From Sphaerolaimus hirsutus (Eukaryota; Nematoda; Chromadorea; Monhysterida; Sphaerolaimidae), in assembly GCA_964036195.1 (NCBI GenBank), contig OZ038451.1:17756747-17820746 (forward strand): a stretch of DNA of 64,000 bases, in the 5' to 3' direction. Below are positions 32,250 through 44,600 of this stretch, piece after piece. The translations under genes and the position numbers were made by a program. Within the stretch, counting starts at the first letter, position 1. Each line of letters opens with the position of its first letter. A model generated the notes under the pieces. The model was not told the origin of the DNA. It ran no database searches and saw nothing but the letters and a program-made list of their open reading frames with translations.

Positions 32250-32757
32250 CACAGTTGTTAAAATGTGCGTACATTTACTCGAAAAATACGCGTACGCGAG
32301 TACGCGGTAAATACATTTACATATAATTTTGACAATGTACCAAGTTGACAGTAATGTACTCACTTTTACGCGTACATTTTTAAAGTACACGCGTACAGAG
32401 AAAATGTATTTTTGTTGCTAAAATCACAATTTTCTGTCGCATAAAATAGAAAATTTAGAAGAAATCATATCGTTTTTCTAAAAAATAGTGTATGATCACT
32501 GATAAAAAACGACATCTATTACGCCTTTCAGGGTAAAACTGACACTCTCACATGTAAAAAGAAGTAGCTTTTACATTTTCCAGGGTAAAAGCACTCGCTT
32601 CTACATTTTCCTGGGAAAAAAAGTATTTTACTCACATCTACGCATCAGTACAAGTAAAAAAAGTGTTTTACATTTTCTCTACTTTGTGGTTAGTAAAAAT
32701 AAAATACTTACATTTACATATACTGTTGAAAAAAGTTTAGTAATTCTAACAACTCTG
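32250..32757. mobile_element. hAT-type element of the CAGAGTTG family (block B copy 2)
   Basis: Counterpart of 19312-19816, flanked by identical ctgtaaat at 32242-32249 and 32758-32765. Confidence 0.75.
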
Positions 32758-32825
32758 CTGTAAATGCAGCTTTAATGGGGGTGAATGCAAAAATATCAAA
32801 AGTGGCTTAAATGGCTTGAATGTGG

Positions 32826-33611
32826 CAGAGTTGCGAAAGTGTATTTACACTTACCCGAAATACCCGGGTAAATGGGTATTTATATTTACACTTACACTGA
32901 CACTTTCATAAAATACCCGTACATTTTTTTTACACTTTCCTGGGCAAAATACCCGTGTACAGAAAGTGTATTTTTTTCTTTCAGATGGCCCTGTTTTATG
33001 CTTTTGAGAAGGCATAAAACAGGTTCATGTACAAAAAATAACTGCAGAGTGCACATATGCAGTTATGCATTGAATGTAGAAAATATGGAAAATGTGCAAA
33101 CTAGCACTATCACTGACATTTGAACAGTACTCATGGTATTCTACAGTTTCATCATACTTTTGTAAAAAGGACAAGATCAATTGAAATTCACCAGCTGGAC
33201 ACAAAGTCGACTGCTTTTGCATTGATATTTGCTGCATGTACATTCTTGCATTTAAACAGTGTGTATCACATTGCTTAATCAGTAAAATATCAACACTGAA
33301 AAAGTGCCATTATTAGGCAACTTCATACCACTAAATTTGTTACAGTCTGAAATGTTTCATAATTGGCAGTAAAGTGTGAAATAATGAATGAAAATGATAG
33401 ATAAATTGATCTAAAAGTGAAAACAGTGGTGTTTTCTAATGCTCAACAGTGAGAGCTCTTTCTAAAACAATTTTTACACTTACAGTTTTTTTACACTTTC
33501 CTGGGTATTTTAAAAATACCTTACACTTTTGGTATCCATACTTAAAATTTGGAAAGTGTATTTACACTTACACTTACACTTTCCAAAAATACCAGTATTG
33601 TAACAACTCTG
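32826..33611. mobile_element. hAT-type element of the CAGAGTTG family, TACACTTAC word variant
   Basis: Ends CAGAGTTGCGAAAGTG and TTGTAACAACTCTG are flanked by gaatgtgg (32818-32825) and gaatgagg (33612-33619), 7 of 8 matching. The arms use gtgtatttacacttac and acccgggta words instead of the acgt words of its relatives. The centre is ordinary sequence. Confidence 0.7.
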
Positions 33612-34170
33612 GAATGAGGTACATCATGTCTGCAATGTACATGATGTAAATATTAATTGTGGTCAATTTGTATCGCAGCTACACAGATCAGTTTGTGTAG
33701 CTATCTAGGTTGTATGGACTAATATACCTATCCCATTTGCTGGCGACATTTATCACCTGTTTTAGTATGTATATAAAAGCCCATTCTTTACTACGCTGTT
33801 TACGAAAATTTCTTGTGAAATAGTAACCCCCTTCGAATACGCCCCCCTCGAATTAACCTCTGAATTACCCTTATTAAAAATTTGCACGCTGAAAAATAAA
33901 CTAGGTAGTAGGAAAAATAAACTACTAAATTTCGAGGAAATACGGTGAATGATTCATAACTCCAAACGGTAATTTTACCGTGAAAAGATGTTTGCGAAAT
34001 TCAAGCGTAGTGTTTCAATAAATCCCCACTAAGATGTATTACTGCATAAAAGTAATTTGTTACAGAGGAACAAGCATCAGTCACTGTCACTGTCACCGGG
34101 AACACCGGCTTTCCTCGCTAGCGCAAGCTATGTAAATAAATAATCTAGGTAATGTTTATAACTAGGTACC
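33612..34170. other. No gene recognised; partial repeat
   Basis: Contains a degraded piece of the TACCGTAT family (about 33825-33946). Nothing else is supported. Confidence 0.4.
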
Positions 34171-34547
34171 TACCGTATATCCTCTTATAAGACCCCAGGG
34201 GAGTTAGTTTTTCGTCGGAAGTTTTGAAGGGGGCTTATTTAAGAGGGGATGTTATTTAAGAGGGGGTGTTATTCAAGGAGGAGTTATTTTTTCCAGAGAA
34301 CTTGCACTTTATTCCTCGTGTGAATGCATTCCGTCAATTCATGTACCTAATCCAGGTAATTACAGTTCAGCAACGACACAATAAAGGTATCCATGCTAAA
34401 ATTAATGTTTATTTGGATCTAAATCATTCAAATCACATTGTCGATACACATCAAACACATGAGAGTTATTTTTTCCAACCTGCCTACAGGGAGAAGTTAA
34501 AAAGGGGGATGTTATTCAAGGGAGGTCTTATTCAATCAAATACGGTA
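34171..34547. mobile_element. TACCGTAT...ATACGGTA palindromic element
   Basis: Ends TACCGTATATCCTCTTATAA and TTCAATCAAATACGGTA, with gggggnnttatt words in both arms. Confidence 0.55.
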
Positions 34548-35062
34548 TATTTTTCCAACAATGTTTGTTCCTTCCGTTGGTATTTTTAGTCTTGCATGTG
34601 TTTATGTTTTATTTCTTCTAACGAAAAAATATCCGGTAAATTTTTCTCTCGTTTTCCACGTAGTTAGCTGCTCCACTGAACACCGATGCTCGAGATTAAT
34701 CACGTACGAAGGATCTTTTTCATAACATAGCCCTGTCATGGAATTCAGCTCTGTTTTTCTAATTATCAGGATTGCCACTGATGGAAAAGCATCGTGAAAA
34801 AAGCATCAAATGCCAATGGCTACAGAAATTTCAGAAAACTCTGCAAATAAATAAATAGATGTACTTTCGTTGTTTCTGGCGTCATTGTCAAAACTAGTGT
34901 GGTCTTGGCATCGCTTTTCGCTCGTTAAAAAATAATCACAGCAATACCGCGGCACAGAGGGTGCCTGTAGAATAAATGTGACACTGTGTACAGGAATCGC
35001 ATGGCACATGTTACCTTTAGCTTTAATAAATGCTAGAGTGACATACCCGACATGACAGCGGA

Positions 35063-35447
35063 GATGTGAAAACGTATTTACGTTTACCCGGAATAAACGC
35101 TATTTCGGGTATCCCGGGTATTTATACTTATGTTTACATTTTCCATAAATGATGACATTACATTTTATTGCGCATTTCTCAACAAACTACCCGGGACTTC
35201 AGAAAACGTCAAAATTCCATTATACTTGGTTGTTAATGAAAATTACCTATATAGTTTTTCATCATAATATTTCGTTTTTACTGCGGAATAATCAATTTCG
35301 AAATTTATCAAAAAATATTATTCAAAAAATTACGGTAGGATTCTCCACCCATATACATACTTTGCGATCCGCATCGTATACAAAAACTCTACAAAGGTAT
35401 TTACATTTATATAAATTTTCCAAAAATACCACTACATTAACAACCCT
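35063..35447. mobile_element. CAGAGTTG-like element, TACGTTTAC word body (diverged)
   Basis: Arms gtgaaaacgtatttacgttt and ccaaaaataccactacatta with aacaaccct at the right. No target duplication was confirmed. Confidence 0.45.
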
Positions 35448-35459
35448 ACATGACCAGGG

Positions 35460-36480
35460 TTGGTTTTATAAAAATCATTTGTATACAAATTGTATAAAAA
35501 TTGTATAAAAATATATTTTATTTTAATTTTATTCTTGTTTCATTTTATTTTTTTTAATTTTAAAATAAAAATAAAATAATAAAATGGACCATTTTACAAA
35601 AATTTTACAAAAATTTTACAGAAATTTTACAGAAAATCAGAATCTTGCATGCAAGGTCAGAAAAATGTGATAATTGGACCTAAACATAAAAAACGTGTGA
35701 CAAATGTTTCCATTACTTTGCAAAAGTTGCATGCGGTAGGTATTGTTAGCTAGTTGCAAGTGTTAAGTTACAATTATCGATAAGAATGGTTTGCATTTTC
35801 AGTAGAAGGATTACTGGAGTGTGCTGGGCGCATTTGTAAAACATCATGAAAAGTGTCAATTGTCATGACAAATGTAGTAAAGAGTCAATTGGCATCTCAA
35901 ATGTCATACAAAGTATAATTGTCATGACAAATGTCGTGCAGAGTGTAAATTGTGCATCTAAATCTTATGTTTTGGTATCCAAACATTATATTTTGGTATC
36001 CAAATCTTATGTTTTTGTATCCAAATGTTCACATGAGATTTGGTTACAAAAACAACAAGATTTGGATACAAAATATAAGATTTGGATACAATTTGCTTTA
36101 CAGTTTCCACTTTAATTTATATTTGTCATGTCAATTGACACTTTACTTAACATTTTCATGAAAATTGACACTTTCCATTCCATTTCATGACATTTTGACA
36201 CTTTACATGGCTTGGGACTGCCCCAGCTCCGCAAATGAACAGGTTGAACTATAAACAACAGAAAAAAATTTACAAAAAATATGAATTTTTATACAATTTT
36301 TACAAAAATATGAATTTGTATACAATTTTACAAAAATGTTACAAAAACTCTAATTTTTATACAATTTTTATTTTTATTTTGAAATTTTTTATTTTAGATT
36401 ATTTTATTCTTCAATTTTCCATTTTATTTTAATTTTATTTTAAATCTTTTATGAGATATTGCCAACCCTGTACATGACAG
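35460..36480. mobile_element. TTTTACAAAAAT-word palindrome around a CTGG-family MITE
   Basis: Left (35461-35640) and right (36240-36470) parts are inverted and rich in attttacaaaaatttt and ttatttttattt words. Between them, at 35828-36222, is a CTGG-family-like element with GTAAAACATCATG and CTTTACATGGCTTGGGACTG ends. Confidence 0.45.
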
Positions 36481-36622
36481 TCAAATGGCGCTAACACGCG
36501 CCCGGTTAATTAAATCGCCCTTGGAAGTGTTACTAAGGTGATCTGCGGCGCGGCAGCCCACCCGCCTACAAACAAGCTCGGCTCAGCTTTTTCATTCTCC
36601 ACGCGGCTGTACTGCGGGGGAC

Positions 36623-39600
36623 ATGGACGCCTTGTCGCTCACGTCGGCGAGCACGGCGCGCCTGCGCAGACCACCCAGCGAGAGCTGCACGCCGCTGCGA
36701 CCCCTGCTGCCCGCTGTGTTCACTTGCTCGTGCCCGCTCAAAGTGGGCGCCGCCGCAGCCGCCTGCTACACTTGGGTGCGTTCTGAGTCGGTGTTTTTAC
36801 GATCGTTGGGGAGAAAGTTGATCGGTTTAGTTGTTGGCGTGAGAGGGAGCACGTGAATTTTACTTAGATGAGTTGTTTTTGTTTTGTGCATATTTATTTG
36901 AAATAGGTATGCATATTTATTGAAACCATGCTTTTTTCCACTTGTCAGCATGTAATTGAGGCGTCTGCCGCTAAAAGTCGATAAGTAAAAGGAGTTCATT
37001 TTGCGCTATTCGCATTTTAAAATGCAAGTTCCATTCTCTGAAATGCGGCGGCCCTCGGGAATGTGGTTGCTCACTGATCTTTAAAGTGCCCAGTAGTTTT
37101 TGTGAAGTGTCCCCAATATTCTGCCTCTGCTCTCAATACATATAGGCTTTCCCACACAGTGAATTTGAATCAATACAAAAGCCAGTACCTAAAGGATTGA
37201 ACTTGGGTACACGTCTTATCCGAGACATTTTTTTCTCTCCAGTCCAGCGAAAATTGCCTATGGACAATTTTTTCAATTACCGCATTACATCCAATTGTAG
37301 GGATACCTTCAATGGATTTCTTCACTTTTTCTGTGCTTGTAATTGAAGGGTATTTTTACCTTCTATTTTTTCGTCAGATTTGGCAAACATTTAACCACCA
37401 ACAACACAATTCATTTTTGCAAACAGTACAGGAGTGTAACAAAGTGGTGAACCTATTGCCGCTGCACACACTAGTTTACTAACGGAAAACTAAGAATTTG
37501 GTAAACTCATTTTTTAGGTTCCTAGCGCATCTGAGTTTACCGGAATGTGTTATTTTCAATCTCCGTCAACTGTAGTTGACGAACAGCTCATTTCGGTAAA
37601 CTCAGATGCGCTCATAAGCCGAAAAATGAGTTTACCAAATTCTTAGTTTACCGTTAGTAAACTAGTGTGTGCAGCGCCAATAGAAGTTGTCACAGAGTTG
37701 TTTTTGGTGCCCTTCGGCCCTCTTTCATCGTTGTTCGCCATTTTTCGCCACTGTTTTTACGATTTTTGGCACGCAGCCAGCTGTGTATTTTGTTGGATAT
37801 ATATTCTATTGTAGGTATGCCTTTTATTTATTTCGTGACGTTCAAAAACGCCAAAAGTCGTACCTTCAATTAGAGGGTATTTACCTTTCATTGGAGGTGC
37901 GCTTACAATTGGAGGTAATACGGTCGGTATCAACCTCTAGTCAGTCCGTGTCCAATTCCAACATGGACATATCGATCGTCTCTTGCTATTTTTTCCACGA
38001 AAGTCGCAGCTAAGCGGGCGAAAGCCTAAGTATGTTGACTTATCGACTTTTAGCTCGATTCTTAGTGGTCTGTTGTCGACTTCGACTTTTTTCTGAATTC
38101 TTGCTGAAGTGTGCAAATGTGCATGCGCACACTAGTTTTCACATGAAAAACTCATAAATCAGCTAAGAACGCATTTGAGTTTTCAACAATGAGGTGGCCG
38201 TCAACTACAGTTGGCGGAGATTAAAAATAACTCATTGTGGAAAACTCAAACATGTTCAAAGTTTATTTATCAGTTTTCGAAAATTCGTGTGAAAACTAGT
38301 GTGAGCAGGGCCAATGCGACATTTCAAACAGTAGGTGCATAAATGGGCGGAAAATTTATTGAAAATACTGACATAGGTAGTCTAAATTGTGGGGACCACT
38401 CTCAGGTGAATATTCTGGGGCTAACTAAATTTCACCAATTTGGTAAATACTCATCTACTTTTAGAATTGGACGTCTCAATTGCATATTTTATTATGTGCT
38501 TGCTTGACAAGCGTTGCTTCGATGACGGCAGCGAAACAGAATCGGTAGTGCATGTTCATTGTTCAGGGCGTCACACAAAGATTTTTGTAAATAGCTCCTG
38601 ATTCTAGCGTATTTATATACCCTGCCCGATAAATAAACACTTGTGGTGGATGCTAATTATTTGATCTATACGAAGAACACGATTTCAATTTTGACGTGAT
38701 CATTGTCAGATCGTAACGACATGCCTGGTCGGTCACTCGCTGTATTGGATCGCCAGCGTGCACTGGCCGGCGGTGGTCAATCCGAACGGACTTCTGTTGC
38801 CCCTGAACTACACCAGCGGGCTGAGCAGACTCATTTCCGGGCGAGAACATAGAGCCGAGCTGATAGGTGCGTCACCACAACACACTAAGGATGGCGGTCC
38901 ACACACTAGTTGACCCGTGTGTCTCAGTCAACTGGTCTATGTCAACTCAGATTTTGGATTCAGAGCAGAGCTATCTTCCAAGAACTTGTTGTATTGTAAT
39001 AGGTTTATATATTTTTCAACGTTGCCGCGTGTGCATTCGAAAACACTCTGTGACACGTGAAGCCGAAATCAGAGTTGACACAGACCAGTTGACACACACG
39101 TGTCAAAAAGGGTACAGGCCGCCCATAAATACAATAGCAAGCCTGCCAATTGCTGACCCAAGATCAACACGTTGCAAAATCGCAGTACGACAGGTGACGG
39201 CGAAACATGCCATCGCCATGGTGTGGAATGTGCTTGGCTTCATGTGCGCGCTGATGCTAGCCACCGCCCTTTACCTTGTACGTTCTTTCAGTCAAGTCTA
39301 GTGAAGTTCAACCTTGAGACAAATACTTTCAAACAGACATTTCCAACAATAACCAAATTAAGAATAGTATAGATTTAGGATTCAACAACTCTGTTTTTTT
39401 ATCGTAAAAAAACCTGTTGCCAAACAATGCAAACAAATGCAAGCTCTGAGGGCATGCGTTGCATCACAAAAGAAACATTGGTTCAATTCAAGCTGCAACT
39501 GCAACAGGAACGCGGCACTTGGCTGCTGCCTTGGCTGTCCTGGTCGTCGGCTCAGTGCGTGGTCGCTTTGGTGAACACACTGTTCGATTTGCTCGTCCTG

Positions 39601-41444
39601 GTATTCAGAGTACAAGTGCTAGCGCCTACAAACGCTGTAGTACTGCTGGGATATTTGGCCGTGCCTGTTTCGGTGCGTCAATGGCAATACGCACACTAGT
39701 TGACGACGACACTAAATGTCAACTGGTTCTGATTTTTGATAGGTATTGTATCACTACGCATTATTGTATACCGACTTCCTCGAAATACCCCCCCTTGAAT
39801 TAACCCCTCCCTCGAAATACCCCCAGGTGTTTTCGAGCAGAGGAAAAAATACCCCCCCCCCTCTGGAATAAGGTACATCATGTATGCAAGGAACATGATG
39901 TATTTATTGCGACCATTTTGCATCGCAGTTGTACGTATACGCCAGTTTGTGTAGCGATGTACGTTTACGTCCCTGTTAGTGTTATGTCCTTATATACCCT
40001 ATTTGGTCACGTTTATTACCGGTTTGGGGTACCTATGTAAAAGCGTCTTCTTTGGTATGACTTTCCCGAAAATTTCTGACGAAATAATAAACCCCCCCTC
40101 GAATAAGCCCCCCCCCTCAAAATACCCCCCTCGAAATACCCCCTCAAAATTTACACTCTGAAAAAATAAACCCCCTGGGGGTATTTCGAGGAAATACGGT
40201 ACATTTTACATGCCAGCATTGTACATTTCACACAACCATTTTTTCCAACAATACCATAGGTACAACTTCATTTGCAACGTGATTCGACACTTTTGCATTT
40301 GATCGTCGTTTGTCTGCTCGTCAGCAAGCTTTAAACTGAAATCAGTACCAGGGGGCAGTCCCAAGCCCTGACAGTGTAGAGTACACTGTCAAATGTAAAG
40401 TCAAATGCAAAGCAAATTGCCATTTGTCATGCAAGGTGTCAAATGTAATGTGAAGTGTAAAGTAAAGTGTCAAAAGCAAAGTGTCAAATGCCATGTGAAA
40501 TGTTAAGTGAGGAGTGAATTGTGTATCCAAATCTTATTTTTGTGGCTAAATCTCATGTTTTATATTCAAATCTCATTTTCCCACATACTTTACATTTGAC
40601 ACTTTGCATGATAAGTGGTACTTTACTTTGCATTTGACTTTACATTTGGCACTTTACTTTACAGTTTACATTTTACAGGGCTTGGGACTGCCACCAGCTG
40701 ACATTTGGTGTAATTGTCAAATATTTTGTGTATGTAGGGCGAGTCAGATGCCAAACATCTGCCCTTGTGTTCTGTCATGAAAAGTACTTGCAGGGGAATC
40801 TAATTCTAATCTAATTTAACACACAGATTTATCTCACTCTGGTAGTCGCCAGCTACTATGACCAGGTGATGACCAGACGCGACGATAAGGAGAAGGTGAT
40901 GAAATCAAATCAATCAAAAATCAAAGATTCAACCACCAACAATCTGAAAACGCAGGCGCTATATCGGGCCAAGATCAGCAGACACGTGTCCAGCGATGGG
41001 ATCGACTATGGCAGCGGCGTGGGCATCGAAAGGTCGATCACCGAGCTCGACTTGAAGCGTGCCACCCTGGTGCCACTCCCAGACCTTGTAAAATGGCTGT
41101 AAAATGTCAAATGTCATGTAAACTATGAAAAGTCATGTAAAATACTCTGTCAAATGGCAAACAGAGCTGTTTTACATGACTTTTGAAACTTTGCATGACA
41201 TTTCACATTTTACAGGGCGTTTTACAGGGTCTGTGAGCGCCCCCTGGTCTGCCCCAACATTCTGCAGCACTTTTGCCTCTCTGGTAGCGAGGCTATAAAC
41301 AGGGAACAAAGGGTTTCTCAAGTCACTGTACAAGTGTCCAAGTGCAGTGGACAAGTTGGCAGCGATCCAGCGGGCGGTGATATTGATTTAGTGAATGTGC
41401 GTTCGTGGTCTGTGATAGACACCAATGATTCCGTCCGCTTATAG
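36623..41444 (+). CDS. Four-transmembrane protein (DUF4728/pasiflora-like fold suspected)
   Basis: Five exons, all phases matching: 36623-36775, 38710-38866, 39186-39277, 39508-39672, and 40827-41444 (interrupted by a MITE). The start ATG at 36623 follows a G/C-rich leader. The sequence order is an N-terminal cytoplasmic stretch ending FTCSCPLKVGAAAAACYTW; TM1 across the exon 1/2 junction; an extracellular or luminal loop with an NYT glycosylation site; TM2 (AIAMVWNVLGFMCALMLATA); ERGTWLLPWLSWSS leading into TM3; TM4 ending IYLTLVVASYYDQV; then a charged tail. The CxC near TM1, the LLPWL before TM3 and the YY after TM4 recall the DUF4728/LAPTM-like tetraspan group, whose fly members act in septate junctions; this match is from memory. 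Exon 5 contains an element at 41071-41243 with CTGG repeats. Removing it and one CTGG keeps the frame open to the TAG at 41442. With in-element splicing the protein would be about 344 residues. Confidence 0.72.
37456..37680. mobile_element. CACACTAG-family MITE, GTAAAC arm word
   Basis: Ends TTGCCGCTGCACACACTAG and CTAGTGTGTGCAGCGCCAA, arms of GTTTAC/GTAAAC words, and centre gtcaactgtagttgacg. It lies in intron 1 of the four-TM gene. Confidence 0.65.
38121..38316. mobile_element. CACACTAG-family MITE, GAAAAC arm word
   Basis: Ends ATGCGCACACTAGTTTTCAC and GTGAAAACTAGTGTGAGC, the same centre (caactacagttggcgg on this strand) and GAAAACTCA arm words. Intron 1 of the four-TM gene. Confidence 0.65.
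38892..39123. mobile_element. CACACTAG-family-like element, GTTGAC arm word
   Basis: Left gcggtccacacactagttga, with GTTGAC words and GTGTGTC/GACACAC in both arms; right caaaaagggtacaggccgcc. It occupies most of intron 2 of the four-TM gene. Confidence 0.5.
39767..40201. mobile_element. TACCGTAT-family palindromic element
   Basis: Ends TACCGACTTCCTCGAAATAC and TATTTCGAGGAAATACGGTA with CCCCCC blocks. Intron 4 of the four-TM gene. Confidence 0.6.
40352..40693. mobile_element. CTGG/CCAG-duplication MITE with splice-like ends, intronic copy
   Basis: Ends GGGCAGTCCCAAGCCCTG and CAGGGCTTGGGACTGCC are flanked by CCAG at 40348-40351 and 40694-40697. The body is GTCAAATG and TAAAGTGT words. It lies in intron 4 of the four-TM gene. 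Confidence 0.7.
41071..41243. mobile_element. CTGG-duplication MITE inside exon 5 of the four-TM gene
   Basis: 173 bases with CTGG on each side (41067-41070 and 41244-41247). The left end carries CTT|GTAAAA (donor-like, phase 0, GT at 41088). The right end has TTTACAG, and further in TGTGAG ending at 41237, whose downstream base starts a codon. Excising the element and one CTGG rejoins codons CTG and GTC. Confidence 0.75.
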
Positions 41445-41682
41445 ACTGTGCCTACAATCATTTGCCACTATACATTTCGGGAAACAATTTATTCGCTTTT
41501 TATCTATCCATATCCATATTGCTGTGATAGTCAACGTGACATTTCCACTTTTCTGCGACTATAAAAATGACCAAACCGCGTCCAAACACAACACTGATCT
41601 TCATAAATACGGCAGCTCTGAATAGAACATAGCGGCGGTGGGCTAATTGGCGCCGACAGTAATTGTCAGTCGGTGAACGAAA

Positions 41683-44600
41683 ATGGACAATACGCTGAAC
41701 CAAAACTATGTAGACATGCAGGTGAGCAGGTAGCGCCGGTGCCAGCCAATCCCAGACCCTGTAAAATGTCAAATGTCATGTAAAATGTCAAAAGTCATGT
41801 AAAATGCCGAGTTGCCATAGTGCAGGGCATTTAACATGACATTTGACATTTTCCAGGGCATTTTACAGGGTCTGGGACTGCCCCTAAATAGGCGCAGGCA
41901 CACAGCGCAGGTAACTGATGACAAATTTCAGGGCGGCGACATGCAGCAGCGGTCAGATGCGAACGACTGCGACGACAAGTGCGTTCAACCCAACGGATTG
42001 AACTAAACAGAAGCCAAACACCGCGCATCGCAGGCCGGCCGCGCGCAAGCATCAAGACATCGCCAACGAGCAAGGTACCAAAGGCAAGGGCTACAAGGCG
42101 GTCGACCAGCTGCGACGGCTCAGTAGCGGCGCCAAGAACATGCTGCTCCGCGAGCACGGCTACATCCTCAGCGTGCAGACGGTGCCTTGGTGGGACAATT
42201 GAAGAGTTTCGTTCCATAAGTGCGTAAGCGCCAAAATAACAAAAATCTAGTTAAGCGTGGATTCGACATCCACATATATGTTTGTACATTTTAGAAAAAA
42301 AATTAGTGTTATAGTCCATGTCGTTAAGGAGATACCTACATTGGTACCGATTTTCAGAAAAAAGCATGATTTTAACATCGAAAGTGCGTATCTCCACCAA
42401 GAAACACGGCATTTTCACATCGGAAGTGCGTATATCCATCTCGGGCTACCGGAATTACCACTTCGAAAATGCATATCTCCTAAAAATAAGTTTCATTCCA
42501 AAAGTGCGTCCGTGCTTCTGAAGAGCCGGTCAGAACTCCCATACAAAATGGGAGTTTCATTCCAAAAGTGCGTCCGTGCATTTCCAAACATGTCCAGAGC
42601 TATAATTTGGATACAGATGTACGTATAAGTCTGAAAATTTAGGTCGGGGTACTTTTCGAGACGGGCTATTCAATGGTGCAGTTGGTTTTTGGCTAGGTCG
42701 CACCATTCATAAGTCGTACCATTCATAAGTCGTTTCAGTCTTAATCGCAGATTGTCCATTTTGTTCCTGAAAAAATGGCCTAAAAAATCTGGACATAATT
42801 CCACATAGACTGTATGGCTAAAAAAATCATTTTACAAAAAATGTAGGCAATAGTCTAAGGTATCTGAAAAGTGTGGGGCAAGCTCTGTCGCTCATACATG
42901 GCGTTGTCGGGCCACCACTAAACTTTAAAATGCGAATTTGAAAAATCTAAATTGGTGGAGATATGCACTTTCGGAACGAAACTCTTCAATTACATCGTGT
43001 CCCAAATCCATTTGGCACAGCTCCAATACCTCGTAGACATTCGACGAGTTCCTGAAGCCGGACAACGCGGCCAAGAACCGCTACAAGAACCTGATCCTGT
43101 ACGACGAGACGCGCGTCATGCTCGAGGACGAGTGCAAGAAGGAGCGCGGCGACTACATTCACGCGTCTTATGTGGACGGCTACGACCGCCGCTGCCAGTA
43201 CATCCTGTGCCAAGTGAGTGCGCAGAGAGAAGCAAATACGTATGGTCCTGAAATTGAAATGTCTGAAATGTCTTCGACCATTTTCCATGTCAATCTAAAT
43301 AGTAAATGCATGTATCTAGGTATGCAAAAACTGTACAGACTAATTCTCTAAAAGTAGGATTTTATCGCGGCCGGTATTCGATGCGATAGATCTCCGAACC
43401 CTAGCAAAAACCAACATCCAATAGATAAGGTAGAAAGGCGACACGTTAAGCGCAGGCACCGTTCACCGCCGACACGGAGGTCGATTTCTGGCGCATGGTG
43501 TGGCAGGAGCAGCCGTCGTGCATCGTGCTGGTCACGCCGCTCATCGGAAGCGACAACGTGATGCTCGCCAGGAACTTCTGGCCAAACTCCAAGAAGGACA
43601 AAAACTACTTGGACAACACGCTCAGGGTGAGTATATCGTAGCTGTGCATTGTGCACGAGCTAAATAGAGTTGTTAAAAGTAAATACTGTACTTTTTTTAA
43701 AGTAAACATAAATGTATAGGTAGTATTTTATTTTTACTCACCCCGGCCCTGAGTACAGAAAACATAAAATAATTGTTTTACTTTTACACTGCGTAAAAGG
43801 AGAGTACCGTATTACCTCGAATTATCCCCCCTCGAATTAACCCCCCCCCCCCCTTCGAATCAACCCCCCCTCGAATTAACCCCCCCCCTTCGAATCAACC
43901 CCCCCTCGAATTAACCCCCCTCAAATTTTGCTGGCGAAATAATAAACCCCCATGGGGGTATTTCGAGGTAATACGGTAAACGTAAAAGCCAGTATTTGCC
44001 TAAGGGGAAATGTAAAAGCGAGTATTTTCTCGATTTTGTACCCAGGAAAACATAGAAGTGAGTAAAGGTAAAAGTGCGAGTCATCGCTTTCCCTGCCCAT
44101 CATAATTTCGATCATTTCCGCTGCCATTTTCACGTCCATTTTCACGTTCTTTCAAGTCATTTTTTGCTTTCTATTAATTTAATTAATGCACCCCATTAAT
44201 TTTTTCTGAATACGTTCTCTATACTTAGGTAGTTTCAAAAAGTACGCGTACGTGAACGTAAACGTGTTTACTCGAGTATACATATTTTGCGAGTAAACGT
44301 AAACACGTTTTAACAAATATGGAGCCAAAGCTGTAAACTCGCAGGTGAACACTGAGAACGCGCGCTTCGGCACCGACTGCGACTACTACGAGCTGTGCGT
44401 GTCGCGGACGTCCGTGCGAGAGTCGTTCGGCACCAAGATGCTGCACTTCCGGCACTGGGAGAAGGACGACGAGGTGCCGGCCACGCTGCTCGGCTTCATG
44501 GCCAAGGCGCGCCTGATCGCCCAGCAGCAGGAGCAGGCGGTGGCGGGGGCGACGGCGCCGGGCATGGAGCCGCCCATGCTCGTCGTGTGCTCCACCGGCG

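Larger units (their letters stand above)
31412..32782. repeat. Duplicated block B, copy 2
   Basis: Direct copy of 18519-19841. It holds matching elements at 31458-31690, 32010-32122 and 32250-32757, and about 65 extra bases at 31892-31956. Confidence 0.8.

Noticed and set aside
35149-35508. 119-codon plus-strand frame
   Set aside because: It lies within a diverged TACGTTTAC-word element; there are no coding features.
41932-42010. Extra small PTP exon beginning GGDMQQRSDAND
   Set aside because: It meets a stop, and its only donor would give a 32-base intron and a frame clash; joining 41721 directly to 42011 keeps phase 0.
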